Origin: Bos javanicus
Taxonomy: Eukaryota; Chordata; Mammalia; Artiodactyla; Bovidae
Assembly: GCF_032452875.1 (NCBI RefSeq)
Contig: NC_083885.1
Coordinates: 34,017,925-34,081,924, forward strand
Reading direction: 5' to 3'
Length of the DNA stretch: 64,000 nt
Part shown: positions 20,535 to 32,672 of the stretch, one piece after another
How the letters are laid out: each line of letters opens with the position of its first letter
Position numbering within the stretch: position 1 is the first letter of the stretch
Notes under the pieces: generated by a model
What the model was told of the DNA's origin: nothing
Databases searched by the model: none
The model's input: the letters and a program-made list of their open reading frames with translations, nothing else
Made by a program: the position numbers and the translations under genes

Positions 20535-20880
20535 AGTCAGAGCAGTGCTAGAGCTGGTGCTGGAGCCAGACAAGGGCCATGTGGCGTTTGGAGGGAAGGA
20601 AGTAAGTGAACACCTGCATGAAAGTGCATGGCCTGAGCTGGAACTAGAGTAAGCTGGGCCAGCATCTGCACATCTCCCCCAAACAGTCATTCCAAGGGTG
20701 CGACAAATGCGCTCTACCGTAGGGTGAGTGATTTACAGGGCTGCTCAGGACCCCAATTCTTTAAATGTTGCCCATGAACTTGTGTTTCAAACTTTTAGGA
20801 ATGAGTTATGACACACCACCCTGAAAATCCAATTACCTCAGCAAGACATTCAGCATAAATCAAAGATATCTACAGCGTGG
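20535..20880. other. Unassigned sequence
   Basis: Nothing recognised. Confidence 0.35.
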
Positions 20881-20884
20881 AGAT

Positions 20885-20965
20885 GCATCAGAGCTCGTCC
20901 ACAGAGGGGAAGCGACTCGCCCAAGGTCATACTACAAATGATGGGTCAGCTGAGAAATTCACAAT
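20885..20965 (-). repeat. MIR fragment (antisense)
   Basis: 'aagcgactcgcccaaggtca' is the antisense MIR core. Confidence 0.6.
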
Positions 20966-21074
20966 GCACAACGTTTGCCCAAATTGGCATGGGCAGGGGA
21001 AAAGAACATTTGCCTTTTCAACTGATGGCTTCCAAAAAGCCCTGGCCAGGGAATTAGAGAACCAGATAGGGACT

Positions 21075-21240
21075 CTGAGCTTCCCACAACAGCCTCAGTG
21101 TCTGATCAGTAACATGGGGATCACTGCAACTGTCCCAGAGAATTAAATGAGGTCATGTTGGAAGACATCACGTTAAATGGTATATAATCCTCCAAATGCA
21201 GGGGGTTATTCATGATCTTTATTACTTATTATTAGGAGTT
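21075..21240 (+). repeat. MIR SINE (sense)
   Basis: 'cctcagtgtctgatcagtaa' and 'cagagaattaaatgaggtca' followed by an A/T-rich 3' end fit sense MIR. Confidence 0.55.
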
Positions 21241-21880
21241 ATTTTTTGTTGTGCCTGGAATGATGACAGCTAACCTGAGTCCTGTTTTTAATACAAGTCT
21301 GCTCAACTTAACATTTAACAAATTTTTATTATACTTCATCAAGTAGATTTGAAAAATTAAAACACCATAGAGTGTAAAATGAAAAGTAAAAATGCCCCCA
21401 TAGCAGCCCTGGTTTATATAAAAGTCTGATAGACCCTTCCAGAAAATGATTTCTGCATATAACATTATGCATGTGTTTGTGTGTGTGTTTTCCACCTTGC
21501 TTTTTTTTTAAACATGTAACAGTACACCTTGGACAAGGTTACACAGAAGTATATAGAGATTCAACTTGTTCCTTTTATAAGGAGGAAAGACTGTTCTATT
21601 AATGGGTAAACCAGAGATGATTTAACCAGACCCCTGTTGCTGGTCATTTGCGGTTTTGTGGAGGATTCCAACAGAGCACCCCATACGCCTGAGAGTGTAT
21701 GTTCTCAGCCCTGAAACTGCTGCTCAGATGCCACGTGCATTTAAAGTCTTGAAAGATGAATTAAACTGTAGTTCAGAGAGGTCACACTAGTAAGCCCTTC
21801 ACACACTCTTCTCCCATTTTAACTGGACATAGAATTGTCCCTTTGCCGAAGCTCTAGTCAACCCTGGAAAAGAGAAAGCT
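21241..21880. other. Unassigned A/T-rich sequence
   Basis: A short (GT) run lies near 21478-21490 and a nine-base T-run near 21502. No repeat recognised. Confidence 0.35.
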
Positions 21881-21884
21881 TCTT

Positions 21885-22120
21885 AATATTTTCCAGTCTG
21901 ATAAGTGAAAAATGGAATCTTGTTACTATTTTGATCTGTATTCTCTTTTATTATGACTAACAGTGAATGTCTTTTCATATGCTGATTGGCAATTATTGTG
22001 CAGTGTTGTTTTCTTTAGAAGGGCTGTGTGTACACGTGTACTTGTGTGAAAGAGTGAGAGAGAGAGAGATGAGGCAGGAGTTTCCTTATTAACTGCCTGT
22101 TTATATAGCCCTTGTTCAAT
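21885..22120 (-). repeat. Probable ancient L1 (antisense)
   Basis: 'gaatgtcttttcatatgctg' and 'attggcaattattg' resemble antisense L1 ORF2. Confidence 0.4.
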
Positions 22121-22269
22121 TTTTAAACTTTTATTTTTCATATCACTTTATATAACCCTCTTATAAATTCAGAAAAGCAGCCTTAGGTGAAATGGTATAA
22201 ACTTTCCTTTTCCTGATATATTGTTACTTTTTATTTCTTCATCACGTTTTTTGCCATGGATTTTTTTAA

Positions 22270-22815
22270 TGTATAAAATAACCTCTTAACTGATTCTCCC
22301 AATTCTACAATTGCCACAAATGTGATCTTTTTAAAACTGAAGACAGATCACATTGCTTCTTTGCTTAAAAGCTGTTGTTTTTCATCATTCTTAGAATAAA
22401 TTCCACAGTTTTGCCTTGACCTTCCTGCTGTAGATGCTACCTATTCTCCAGCCTCAATACATCCTCCCCTTCACTCCAAGCATATCTGGGCTCTTTCCTA
22501 TGTCAGTTCTTTATTCCTTGCTTCCTCTCCTTCTGAAATGTTCTTTCCTCCTCCCATTCTCCAAGGCCACAACTTTAAATGTCACCTCTCTCGCAGACTC
22601 ACATGATCCCCCAACAAACGGCACGCCCTCCTCTTCTATTTTCTTTCTCAGCTTCTTGTCTGCTTTCCTAGTCACATTTATCACAACATACAGATACTTA
22701 ATTGCTTCCTCTTGCTTTCCCATCCCAAATATAAGCTCCATAAGGCCAGGGCCTTCTCAGGTCTTGTGCACCATTGCACCCCCAATGCCTCCATCAGTGC
22801 CTGAAACAATGTGAG
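22270..22815 (+). repeat. L2 LINE (sense), long fragment
   Basis: Ordered L2 blocks: 'acagatcacattgcttcttt', 'agaataaattccacag', 'ctgaaatgttctttcctcct', 'tttaaatgtcacctctctcg', 'aatataagctccataaggcc'. This is about 545 bp of the 3' region. Confidence 0.8.
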
Positions 22816-22924
22816 TCCTCGCCACTGATTCATTTAGTCTAGTCAGTTTTATCCTCCTCTTCCCACAAAGCTCTTCACTTTTCCTCGGCATCTCTCCTTT
22901 CATTTTCAGGCTTAAAATCATTCC

Positions 22925-23460
22925 TTGAGACTCATATTTATTCTGTTCCAGGCAGAACTCATATTTATTGTGTTCCAAGCAGGTGTTACAGGCACCGGGT
23001 TACTGCCACAAACAGGATCAGGCAAGACAGCCGTCCACTAAGGGCACCAACCCCAGCACTGGGATGATAGACCCAGCACAAAATGTGAATGGAGGAGGAA
23101 ATGATTTTAGAAGATGCCAAGAACTATGGAGGAAATAAAGCAGGAGACTATGAAAGACGGTGGGGGTGGCCGGGTCTCATGACAAGGAGAACGCCTTGGA
23201 AAGAACTGAGGAAGAGCATGTATTCAGGGTAACAGCTTCCGCGCAGGAAGGAGCTTGCGCAGCCCAGAGCACATAGAGGAGATGCGTGCATCCTCAAGAG
23301 AAGAAACCCGGGAAAGGAGGGCTCCCTGCAGGGCCTCCGCCATACAGCATGGGGGAGCTCTTCTAAAGGCAACAGGCAGCCGAGGAGGGGCTCCAAACCA
23401 GGGAGTGGCACCATCTCACTTCAGTGTTTTAAAAAGCCACCTTCGGACTCATCTAGAGAA
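22925..23460 (-). repeat. L2 LINE (antisense), long fragment
   Basis: It starts with the L2 3' end in reverse ('catatttattgtgttccaag', 'gttacaggcaccgggttact'). It continues to 'ccagggagtggcaccatctc' and 'agtgttttaaaaagccacct'. It is convergent with the L2 at 22270-22815. Confidence 0.65.
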
Positions 23461-23629
23461 AGAAACAAAGAACTGGAAACCTAGCTTTAATTGTCTTTCT
23501 CAAAAACGGCTGGTCAGTTATCCCGTTCATTAAATAATCCATCCTTCCCTCCCCAAGATTTAATTGGAAGTGCTTTTGGGTATTTAGTATATTTGAGGAT
23601 GGGGGAGAGAGTGGTTCCATTCTGTTCAT

Positions 23630-24000
23630 TTTCCTGAAACCAAACATTCTGATTACCGTACAATAGCTTCATGATACATTATGAGATCTCCGGCTACCAC
23701 CCTCTCTCTATTACTATTTTTTACAGAATTGTCCTATTTTTCCACATTTTCCCCCCAGGTGACTTTCCAATCCTTTTGTCAAATTTTGAAAGTAAAATCC
23801 TCTTCGTGTCTTAATTGGGATTCATTAGGCTTATAGATTAATTTATTAATAAAGAGATTAAAGAGAACTTACATCTTTACAATATTGTGATTTTCTACTA
23901 ATAAGCACAACCTATATCTACTTGTTCCCATAGTGTTTGCAGGTTTTCATTCACAAGCTTAACAGCTATTGATTTAGTAAAATAGCATATAACTTGCCTG
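23630..24000 (-). repeat. Ancient L1 ORF2 region (antisense)
   Basis: 'attgggattcattaggctta' with 'acatctttacaatattgtga' corresponds to the L1 ORF2 part around the 'first-residue helix' coding region read in reverse. It is heavily diverged. Confidence 0.5.
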
Positions 24001-24430
24001 CAAAAAGCTCATTATAGAAATTTGGAAAACAGATACATAAAATGTAAAAGAAAATACAGAGGCAAGTAAATAATCCCATATAATTGCATCACACATAGAG
24101 ATCCATTGTTAACCGGCTCTTGTGCGAGCAGGGCATATGCAGGTGTGTGTGTGGCCGGGGTGGAGGGCGGGTGGCATTCTCCTACAGCATATTGAGTTTT
24201 CCACTGTTTAAAAACGAAACTTCACATTTGGTCCCGCGAAAGCAAGCAGATACTCTCTCAAGCACAATTAGAATGACTGCCCAAAATTACATCACATGAA
24301 CATACTATCATCTGTTTAACCACTCTTCAATTGTCAAACATTCACGGATTTTTCTTTTTTGCAATGTTTGTTATAAGTGGCACTGCAGTGAACACACTTG
24401 TAAACATGTATTAGTTCTCCTGACTATTTC
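24001..24430. repeat. Probable old LINE 3' end
   Basis: 'aagaaaatacagaggcaagt' and 'aaataatcccatataattgc', then 'ttcaattgtcaaacattcac' and 'agtggcactgcagtgaac', resemble a mammalian LINE 3' family also seen at 40400-41210. Confidence 0.4.
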
Positions 24431-24439
24431 TTAAAGATG

Positions 24440-24960
24440 GTTTCTTTGACTTGACTTGTGAGTTCATGTTCTTTGCTACTTTTCCCCATGTTGTGCCAAA
24501 GATCTCTTTGTCTTGCACAGATTTTGATCTTTTGTCTGTCAAATATTTGTTGAAGTTTACCTAGCTTGTTGTTGGCCATTTAATTGTAGAGTATATCAAA
24601 TGGGGGTGGGTTGAATTTTTCTTAATAACTGGGGAGATTTAGGGTAAAATATTTGGTAAAAGATCAGGATCTATCTAACTTGATACTCCTTGCAAATGGC
24701 CAGTTTTCTCAAGACACTTTGTTGAACCATTTGCCCTTATTATTTCCTTTCTGAAGCCTTTTTAATCTGTTTCAAATTCTATTTAACACAGGACCATCTA
24801 TTCTATTCCACTTATCTGTCAGTTGATTCTTACAACAGTGACAAACTATTTTAATTACTAGTTTCATATGCCTTTCAATAACCTGAAGGTAAGGATCCCC
24901 TTGTTCCTCCTTTTTCAGAATATTCTAATTCTGAACCAAAATAGAGAGCCATCTCATTTG
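24440..24960 (-). repeat. Ancient L1 (antisense)
   Basis: 'ttttgtctgtcaaatatttg' and 'tctattctattccacttatc' (with 'tgtcagttgattct') are antisense L1 ORF2 motifs. The order relative to 23630-24000 is not collinear with L1, so these are separate insertions or a rearrangement. Confidence 0.55.
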
Positions 24961-26006
24961 AATAGCAAGAAGACCACGCATGTTGGCTGGTGTGCTTGTT
25001 TAAGAATCCATCCCGTGCTAAGTGCACTACCTATGCTGACATGGAAGAACTAAGCAAAGACTTGGACCCTGAATGCCTAGTTCCCTGAAACAAAGGAGCT
25101 CATTAAAAACTACAGTTCCCAAAATGCACTACGCCAGGGCTCTGTCTGGCTCCTCCACCATCCACTGCACTGTAGCCTGTAATCCTGGGCCACACTTGCC
25201 TGGGCAGTGAGTCCCTCTATCAGGTCCCAGGCAGCCTCCACGGGGAAGTTCTGGGGTCATAGTTGAGAGAGAGAAGCAAGAAGAACTGTGCTCTGAGGCC
25301 GTCGATACAGAACTACCACTTAAACCACAGGTAGACGTCCAGGTTTTGGGTCAGACCTGGCCCTCTGTCTCAAGAATGCTGTAGAGAGGGAAAGACCCCA
25401 GGCCTACCCTCCTTCCATTGAGCTCATCGATTCACTCCCATTAGAATGGTAGCCCATGCTTGGCCTCCAGCAGAAATCTTCACTTGCCCTCTTTGGAAAC
25501 TGCCCCCAGATGCCTGAGCTGGTGGGCTGCCAGTCTTGGGTGTCTGATGGAGGTGTACCATTTTGCTCCCTCTGTTCCTTCAGATGCCTTTTTAAAGGAA
25601 CTTAGAAGATAACTGAGTGAGAATTGGATTCCCCTTGGGATTAGGAGTCACCAATGATTTGTTTCAGTGAACAAATATAGGAAATATAAAATAACTGACA
25701 TCTTGTAATATTAAGTTTTAGAAGAAGTAGCAACAGTTTTCTCTGTGAGTGCTGTTGAGAGCTCCTACTTGGTCGTGGGAAGCCATGGAAGAAAGAAAGA
25801 GGGGACGTGGTTGCTAAGGAACTGGGGAAAGACTCCTCAGCCTGTGATCTCAGACCTGGTCACCTCACCTGGTTTCTAGAGGTCTTCCTGAGGGCTACCA
25901 GGAGGCCCTGCTGAGAATAAGAAGCTGGTAACTGGGTTGCCATTTTTCAAGCTTCCCTGGGAGACTTCCTCCTTCCTTCGGGGATGTTACAGGGATGGAG
26001 GAGATT
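24961..26006. other. Repeat-poor unassigned sequence with ZNF143-like motif
   Basis: No repeat recognised with confidence. 'aactacagttcccaaaatgc' at 25109-25128 resembles the ZNF143/SBF motif. A/T-rich unique DNA occupies 25580-25760. Confidence 0.4.
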
Positions 26007-26307
26007 GGTCAAGGCTCTGCTGCTGCTGCTGCTAAGTCGCTTCAGTCGTGTCCGACTCTGTGCGACCCCAGAGACAGCAGCCCACCAGGCTCCCCGTCCC
26101 TGGGATTCTCTAGGCAAGAACACTGGAGTGGGTTGCCATTTCCTTCTCCAATGCATAAAAGTGAAAAGTGAAAGTGAAGTCGCTCAGTCGTGTCTGATTC
26201 TTAGCAACCCAATGGACTGCAGCCCACCAGGCTCCTCCTTCCATGGGATTTTCCAGGCAAGAGTACTGGAGTGGGGTGCCATTGCCTTCTCTGGGTCAAG
26301 GCTCTGC
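26007..26307 (-). mobile_element. BOV-A2 SINE (antisense) with TSD
   Basis: The dimer spans 26021-26293 in reverse, with its (CTG)n tail at the left. The TSD 'ggtcaaggctctgc' is perfect at 26007-26020 and 26294-26307. Confidence 0.95.
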
Positions 26308-26339
26308 AGGTCTCTGATCACAACCACATCATAGTCATA

Positions 26340-26920
26340 GGCAGAATCCCCCCCAGCCCCTGATATTCCATCCTCTGGCTACTCAACCAAACACTAACCT
26401 AGGTACTGCTGAGAGGGGTTTTCAGATGCAATTATAGTCTCATGTCAAGTGACCTTAAAAAAAAAAAGATTATCCAGGTGGTCCTGGCCCAAACAGCTGC
26501 ACCTTTTAAAATGGAGAACTTTCTCTGGCTGGCATCAGCAGAGGAAGTCAGAGAGAGTCAAAGCACAAGGGGGATTTGATGTGCCTTTAGGTTGGAGGTG
26601 ATCACACAGGAAGGAACGCCTGACACCCTAAACTCCTCAGAGAGACCCCCAACTGATGGCCACTAAGGAAATGGGACCCCAGTCCTTCACCCAAAAGGAA
26701 CTGAATTATTCCTTTCAGCCAATCCCCTAAAGGTGCCTGAAAGCAGATTCCTCCCCCATAGCTCCTAGGATATGGCTCAGCCCAGTCCTCCCCTTGGAAT
26801 TAGCCTCCTAATGTCCTGAGCAGAGAACCAGCTGCATGATGCCAGACTCCTGACCTATAGAACGTGAGCTTAAAAAAAAAAAAGTGTGCTGTTTTAAGCC
26901 ACTACAAGCCATGGAAAATG
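26340..26920 (+). repeat. Ancient LTR-like repeat (MaLR/ERVL-type?)
   Basis: 'ttttcagatgcaattatagt', 'agattatccaggtggtcctg' and the closing 'gctgttttaagccactac' follow the layout of a common mammalian LTR-like family. A-runs near 26459 and 26871 interrupt it. The family name is uncertain. Confidence 0.45.
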
Positions 26921-26924
26921 AATA

Positions 26925-28025
26925 CACCATCTGAGGGCAACAAAATGTGCCTCCTGCCCCAGGCCTCGCTGTGCTAATAAGCAGGGCAGCCAGGATTAGA
27001 TCCCCTCTCTCTGTCTGCAACTTTACAGGAAATTCCATGTCTAAGATCAAAAGTTAGCCCAGCGTGGTTCACGGCAGGAGAACCTCCCCGCCTGGCTCTG
27101 TGCCACCTGATCCGAGGGGACAGGGAGAGCGGATCTGCCGGTATAACAGTGTCCCGCCAGCAGGGAGGCAGTGCAGCAAGCGTGACCCACTAACACATCA
27201 AGAGGACGCAGGGGAACTGCGCCGCAAAGGCCCCACTTTGATTTTTGCAGGCATCTCGGGGAAGAAGAAGGCAACAGAGGCTGTGTTCTGAATCCAAAGC
27301 CGTCTATTTCTGTGCCTTCAGAAAGGAAAAGCGCCTAAGCCCTCACAAGGGGAAGAAAAGAGAATGCAAGTTCCCGCAGCCAGACAGCCACAAAGAGAGA
27401 GTGTGGGGGCCTGAGAGCCAGCAGCAGCGGGTGCCAACCACCCACTCCCTGAATGGCAAAACGCTCTCCACACGGACCCACAACCACCAGCGCTCCAAAC
27501 CCGACCATGTGAGGTTTAGGCAGATTCAAGTTTTCTGAGCCTCAAATTAGCCCTTGTAAGAGCTTCTCTTCTTTCTCGCCAATTGACTTTAATCAAATGC
27601 TTCAGAAGCTGGGAAATATTTTCAGTTAATCAGGCCCTAAATGCGGGCGCCTGGGGAATGCCGTGCCGCTATCGGTTCCTTCTGTTCACTCGGCCCATCT
27701 CCCGCCTTCCTCTCTCTCTGTCCCCTTGACAGTGCTTGTGAAATGCTTGGCAAACTTGTCCCACAAGTGAAGGGAGATTGAGAGAGGACAGAAAGGTTAA
27801 CGTGACACATCACAGCAAAATTATAAGACACTTCCTGACAGTGGCAGGCAAATACTCTGTCTATTCAACAACAGCCTTTAAAAATCTTCTACCTCCCCCA
27901 AATTTATCTTTAGTAAGTGCTTAGAGTGTATTGAACGCTTGGCTTGGTTCCTGCCCTACAAGAACTCCAGGCATGATGACCTCGTTTTTGAACCCCAACT
28001 AGGATGTCAGCGCCTTGAATTCCAA
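26925..28025. other. Repeat-free block, partly G+C-richer
   Basis: No interspersed repeat seen over about 1.1 kb, unusual for this window. It contains scattered CpGs (27060-27500) and an A/T-rich part ('gccaattgactttaatcaaa', 27579-27598; 'gttaatcaggccctaaatgc', 27625-27644). Conservation is inferred only. Confidence 0.35.
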
Positions 28026-28029
28026 TGAT

Positions 28030-28200
28030 AATTACAAACGTGTAGTGAGCATTCAGGACAGCCTCGGGTCAAGTGTTTTCCAGATGCAAATTCATTTACT
28101 CCTCACGACAGTCCTTCACTGGCAACACTGTTATTACTCCCACTGCACAGATGAGGAAGCTGGGCACAAGAGAAGCTAAGGAATTTCACCCCAAATCGTC
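28030..28200 (-). repeat. MIR SINE (antisense)
   Basis: 'ttcatttactcctcacgaca' and 'ctgcacagatgaggaagctg' are antisense MIR blocks in the right order. Confidence 0.7.
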
Positions 28201-28327
28201 TGGCTTGTCTTCCATTTTACTATGAATCAGGGACCAGGCAGAAATTCCAAGCTGGGTGTGTTCCACACTCACAGTCCAGATGGGGAGATACACTGACCAC
28301 GGAACGAGGGCCAAGGCTGCAGGGCCT

Positions 28328-28564
28328 CCAGAAAAGGGCAGTAAAAGTGTCAGTCGCTCAGTCGTGTCTGACTCTTTGCGACCCCATGGCCAGGTTTCTC
28401 TGTCCATGGAATTCTCCAGGCAAGAATACTGGAGTGGGTAGCCATTCCCTTCTCCAGGGGATGTTCCACTCCAGGGATCGAACTCGGGTCTCCTGCATTG
28501 TGGGTGGATTTTTTACTGTCTGAGCCATTAAAGGAATAACCCAGAAAAGGACAGGCAGGAGTCA
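28328..28564 (-). mobile_element. Bov-tA SINE (antisense) with TSD
   Basis: The body (about 28342-28550) starts with the Bov-A part in reverse ('cagtcgctcagtcgtgtctg') and ends with the reversed tRNA-like head ('gatcgaactcgggtctcctg'). 'ccagaaaagg' is repeated at 28328-28337 and 28551-28560, extending with one mismatch. Confidence 0.9.
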
Positions 28565-28985
28565 AACAGACATCCATGACTTAGGTCAGGTTGAAAAGCA
28601 AACTCTGAGATGAGAATTTGTGGGTAGGAGATATATTGAGGAAGAAGGAAATGAAACAGACGAGTGGGAGGATGAAGAGCCAGGAAAGGGAAGAAGTGCA
28701 GCAAAGGTGTGATGTGAGGCCAGCTCCCAGCTTCCGCCTGATCTAGTGGGGTACTCTGGAGCATAAATTACACCTCAGGCTCTGCCCTGCCTCCTAGCAG
28801 GCAGCTGGCCTTTTGTACTCCAGCACTGGTTGTTCATTGACTGCAGGCTGCTCAGATAGCAGTGGGATTGCCAGTAGATCAAGGAGAAGACGTCCTGGGA
28901 GGGTCAGAGACAGGAACGTGGAGCTGAAATGGGTACACAGAATTGGTCAGGGGATGTGGGCAGAGCCCCAACAGTGTCCACTACA
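28565..28985. repeat. Possible old dispersed repeat, unclassified
   Basis: 'tgggtaggagatatattgag' and 'caggctctgccctgcc' resemble a dispersed mammalian sequence I cannot name. A related pattern may be present at 18500-18700. Confidence 0.3.
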
Positions 28986-28989
28986 ATCT

Positions 28990-29130
28990 ACCTGAATCCT
29001 GATCCTTCTCTCTAGCTGTGTTGCTTCAGGCAAGCTGCTTAACTTCCCTGAGTCTCAGGATCTGCCTCTGAAATAGGAATAAACATTCTTATCCTTCCCT
29101 TAAAGAATTGTCTTTATCACAAAGATTCGA
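28990..29130 (+). repeat. MIR SINE (sense)
   Basis: 'tgtgttgcttcaggcaagct' followed by 'gcttaacttccctgagtctc' is the sense MIR core. Confidence 0.75.
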
Positions 29131-32100
29131 TTCAATAAAATGAGGATGTGGTCTAAAATCAGGACCAATCCCCCATGACATGGCATTGTGCAAATTGCCA
29201 TAAAAACACTCATGAAGACCCAGGAAAAGACAAAAATCCACTGAACAGCAATGAGTAACTCACAAAGATTTGTAAATACTCTTGTAAGTACCAGTCCCCA
29301 TCCTTCTCCACCAATGGGGAGGCTGTTTGATAAAATCACCTTGAGCTGTGACCACACAAGCCGAATTATGCCTTCCCATCAAACCCACCCACTTCTCCCT
29401 TGAAAATCAAGCTCCCTCCTAAGAGGTTAGAGCTGCCCCATGCAAAGCCAACTCCCCTCTGCACACTGAGTGTCTGCGACCTGCATCTTTATGTTGTTGT
29501 TAATACCATCCCGAGGACAGCACCAACAAAGTTTCCAAAAAGGGCTCCATCTGTAAAGCAGAGTGCAGAGAAATCTGTCTGGGCTTGGTAGGTGCTGGGG
29601 GCCCCCTAATCTAGCTCCATTGTCTTAGTTCTCTAATTAAGTGTCTGTGCTTACACTGCCAACTCACCTTCTTGAGAAACCCAGCTATATTGAGCAGATA
29701 CGTAGAAGCTGACAATTAAATTGTCTTATCAAATTTTCACAGCTTAAGTTGTTCAATTGCATGGGAAATGATTAGTGTCTGTAAATAGAGGAGGAGAGTG
29801 GCAGGTCCAGAGGCTTCAGGCGGAGCTGGGGGGAGCTGAAGGCAGCCTCCTAGAAGAGGTGGGGGTGGGGGTGGATGGCAGGCCTTGCCCAGCAGGGCCT
29901 CCTGGACGCTCAAGCAGGCCTTGTCTTGAGCATCCAGAAAGCGAGGAGTAGCAGAGACTGATTGAATTCTCTGAGGGCCCCAAGAGAGCCCTGGACTTGG
30001 AGACAGCAGGCAGTGTCCGAGTTCAAGGCCACAAGGCTGATGAGCTGGAGGTAGAAGGCAAAACCACTTACACATCAGGCCTCAGTTTCCCTATTCCGCC
30101 CAGACCAGGGTGGAGACGTGATTCCTGGTGCTTCCTCTGAGCTCCACTGAGGATGGCTGGGTCCTCTGAGAGAGTTCTCCTCACAGCTGTGTCTAACACA
30201 GCCTCCACTTTGGACTGTTAAGTGGTCTGCTTTACAGATCAGACCCCAAATGGGGCCCCCTTTCTTCCTGTCCTCCCTGCCAATACCAGAGTTTCAGTCT
30301 AATCCTCTGAATCAGTGCCTGATCACTGGAGGCTGGAGCCCTCGTGGCAACAGACATTCTTGTGGTTGCTGGAAGGACTGTTTTTTTCCATTTCAGATAT
30401 TAAAGGAGAAAGCCTAGTGTGTCTCATTTTCCTGGAATGTCTCATTTAGATATGCTGTTTGGGTGTTGATGGTCCAGCCTCCCCACCCCAACACACACAC
30501 AGATGTACAAATTACACAGTCATGTGAATGAAACACTCAGCCCCACTTTGACCTTTAGCCTGGACTTTTCACAACCATCACTCCTTCTGTATGAGATTTT
30601 GTCCCTCAGATTATTAAAAAAGAAAAATCTCTTCTTTGTTTTAGCTGAGTTTCCTGAACGTATGGAGGAGCTACAGAACTCCTACAGGGACCCAGGAGTA
30701 GGGTCAGGGGTAGGAAACTGGGAGAAAGGCCTTTGCGGGTGGGAGTCTCCTCTCTATTGCATCAAGATGTTGGATAAAACCTGAGTTCACAGAATTTAGA
30801 AGCAGCCTTGCCTAGGTCCCAGTCGGACAAAGACAGTAAGGGGCCAAGACACGTGATCACTAGACATGTGAGGCCAAAACAGAACTCCCAGGACATTTGC
30901 ACCCTGGGTAGTGGGAATGAATGGAGGCTCTGAGTCAGTCTTTGTCCAGCCCAGGGCCAAGTCCCCTGAAGCAGCACCTCTCCGTCACTCCTCAGCCAAC
31001 TGGAGGGATCACAGAGCATCAGCCACAAGAACTTACAACAACATACAGTTCTGCACAGATTTCTTCATCACTTCAGCGCGCTGTCACATCCACCATACCT
31101 GTGACTTCCTTGGTACCCCTGAGAGGTAGGCAAAGCAGCTTCAGTTCAGCCCAGTTCAGGCGCTCAGTCCTCACCAACCCTATTTGGTCTCACAGGAAAC
31201 ATCCAAGTCCAGAAACGCTCCCTTTGCATAACCCACCCTTCAGATACAGAATTCGAGTCTCACCGGGCTTGACTGAGGTTAGGACAAACCTCTAGACGCT
31301 CCAGGGGTAGAATTCTGAACGCACTCTTTTGCTCCATTTCAAAACACTTTGGGGAAAGGTGTACATAAAACTCACAAGCTACCCAAAACTCATTACACCC
31401 AAGCTGGAAACTCAGTAACAGACTGAGCATGTGCACCCTAGAGAAGAGTGAAAGTCTGGTGTTTTCCTTCCCTCCTGGGCAATCTCTGTGGTTACTTATT
31501 GAGTTCCCCTTGCGTGTAAAGACTCAGCTTTTAACACAGAGGCACTGATGTCTATATTTTGGTAAAGTAGCTAAAGGCTCTGCTCACGTGTCCCTTCCTC
31601 CTTTTCCACTCATTTACATTTTATGCAGGTGCTGCCCTAATGCAGGATGATAGACACATGGCCATGATGGCACCGGGGAGAAAGGGAAAGAAAATGTAAT
31701 TTTCTTCTAAACAAATCAAAATTTACAATGTGAGGCTCTTCTACCTTTTGATGGATATTCATGTGTATTCCACAAAATGAGTCAATTAAGAAAGACCAAT
31801 GTGTTTGAACATGCAATATCTTTGATTCCTGATGTCAGGACCCCAAGTTGCTATGGACTGGTCACCAGAGAACCACCAGCTTCTGCACCAAGTGGGGCTC
31901 AGCAATGAACAAGGGCACATGACACAACCTGGAGGAGACTTGTTTAGCCATGGAACAGCCAGACATGGAGACCAAAAACCCACAAAAGAACGTGCACACA
32001 AGTGTCAAGCTCAGAGCTCATGAAAACCCCAGCATCTTCTGAAGCAGACTCAGGCTAGAGGCAGAATATGGAAGAACCAGAGCAGGCAAGAGCCGTTCCC

Positions 32101-32670
32101 AATGTCAACACGGTGCAGTGCTTCTCTGTCAACTAAAAGGAAAGCCATTCCAAGCAGATGGTCAGGGAGGGCACGAGAGGCTGCTCAGTGACACGTGTCC
32201 CAGAAAGCAGGGGCTTCCCAAACCTAGTCTCAGATCAGATTGTCCGCTTACTGTCGTGGGACCCTAGCTGAGCTCCAGAGACCTTCTCCACCTCCCAGAG
32301 TGTCCATGTATGTCCATGCTGACACAGGACAGCACCTATCATAGGTGCTGGGACCGCGTGGGCATCCTTGGTCCTCAGCACAACCCAGCACATCTGAATA
32401 GCTGGTAAATCACCTGACCTGGCCAATGCAGGGTGCATTCCACTCTGCCAGCAGCTGCTGGAATGCTTTAGTCCAGCAAGTCCTCCTGTGACATTCAACA
32501 GGCTAAGGATCCCTGACACAGAAAACCCATGTGAGTGGAACCTCCCTGGTTGAAATCGGAAGATAGAGTTCAGCCTCATACCAAAGCCCTGCCCGCCCCA
32601 TACCCCTAACCCAGCCATCACTTAGGATCCAGAGCTTTCCACACTCAACTTAGAAACCTTGAATTTAGGA
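29131..32670. other. Long repeat-poor stretch
   Basis: About 3.5 kb with only doubtful MIR-like pieces (near 30080-30100 and 31060-31140). It includes a 15-bp perfect palindrome at 29711-29725 in A/T-rich unique DNA (29620-29800). A G-rich tract at 29858-29875 has 'gtgggggtgggggtgg', and a short CA run lies near 30490. No exon recognised. Confidence 0.4.
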
Positions 32671-32672
32671 TA

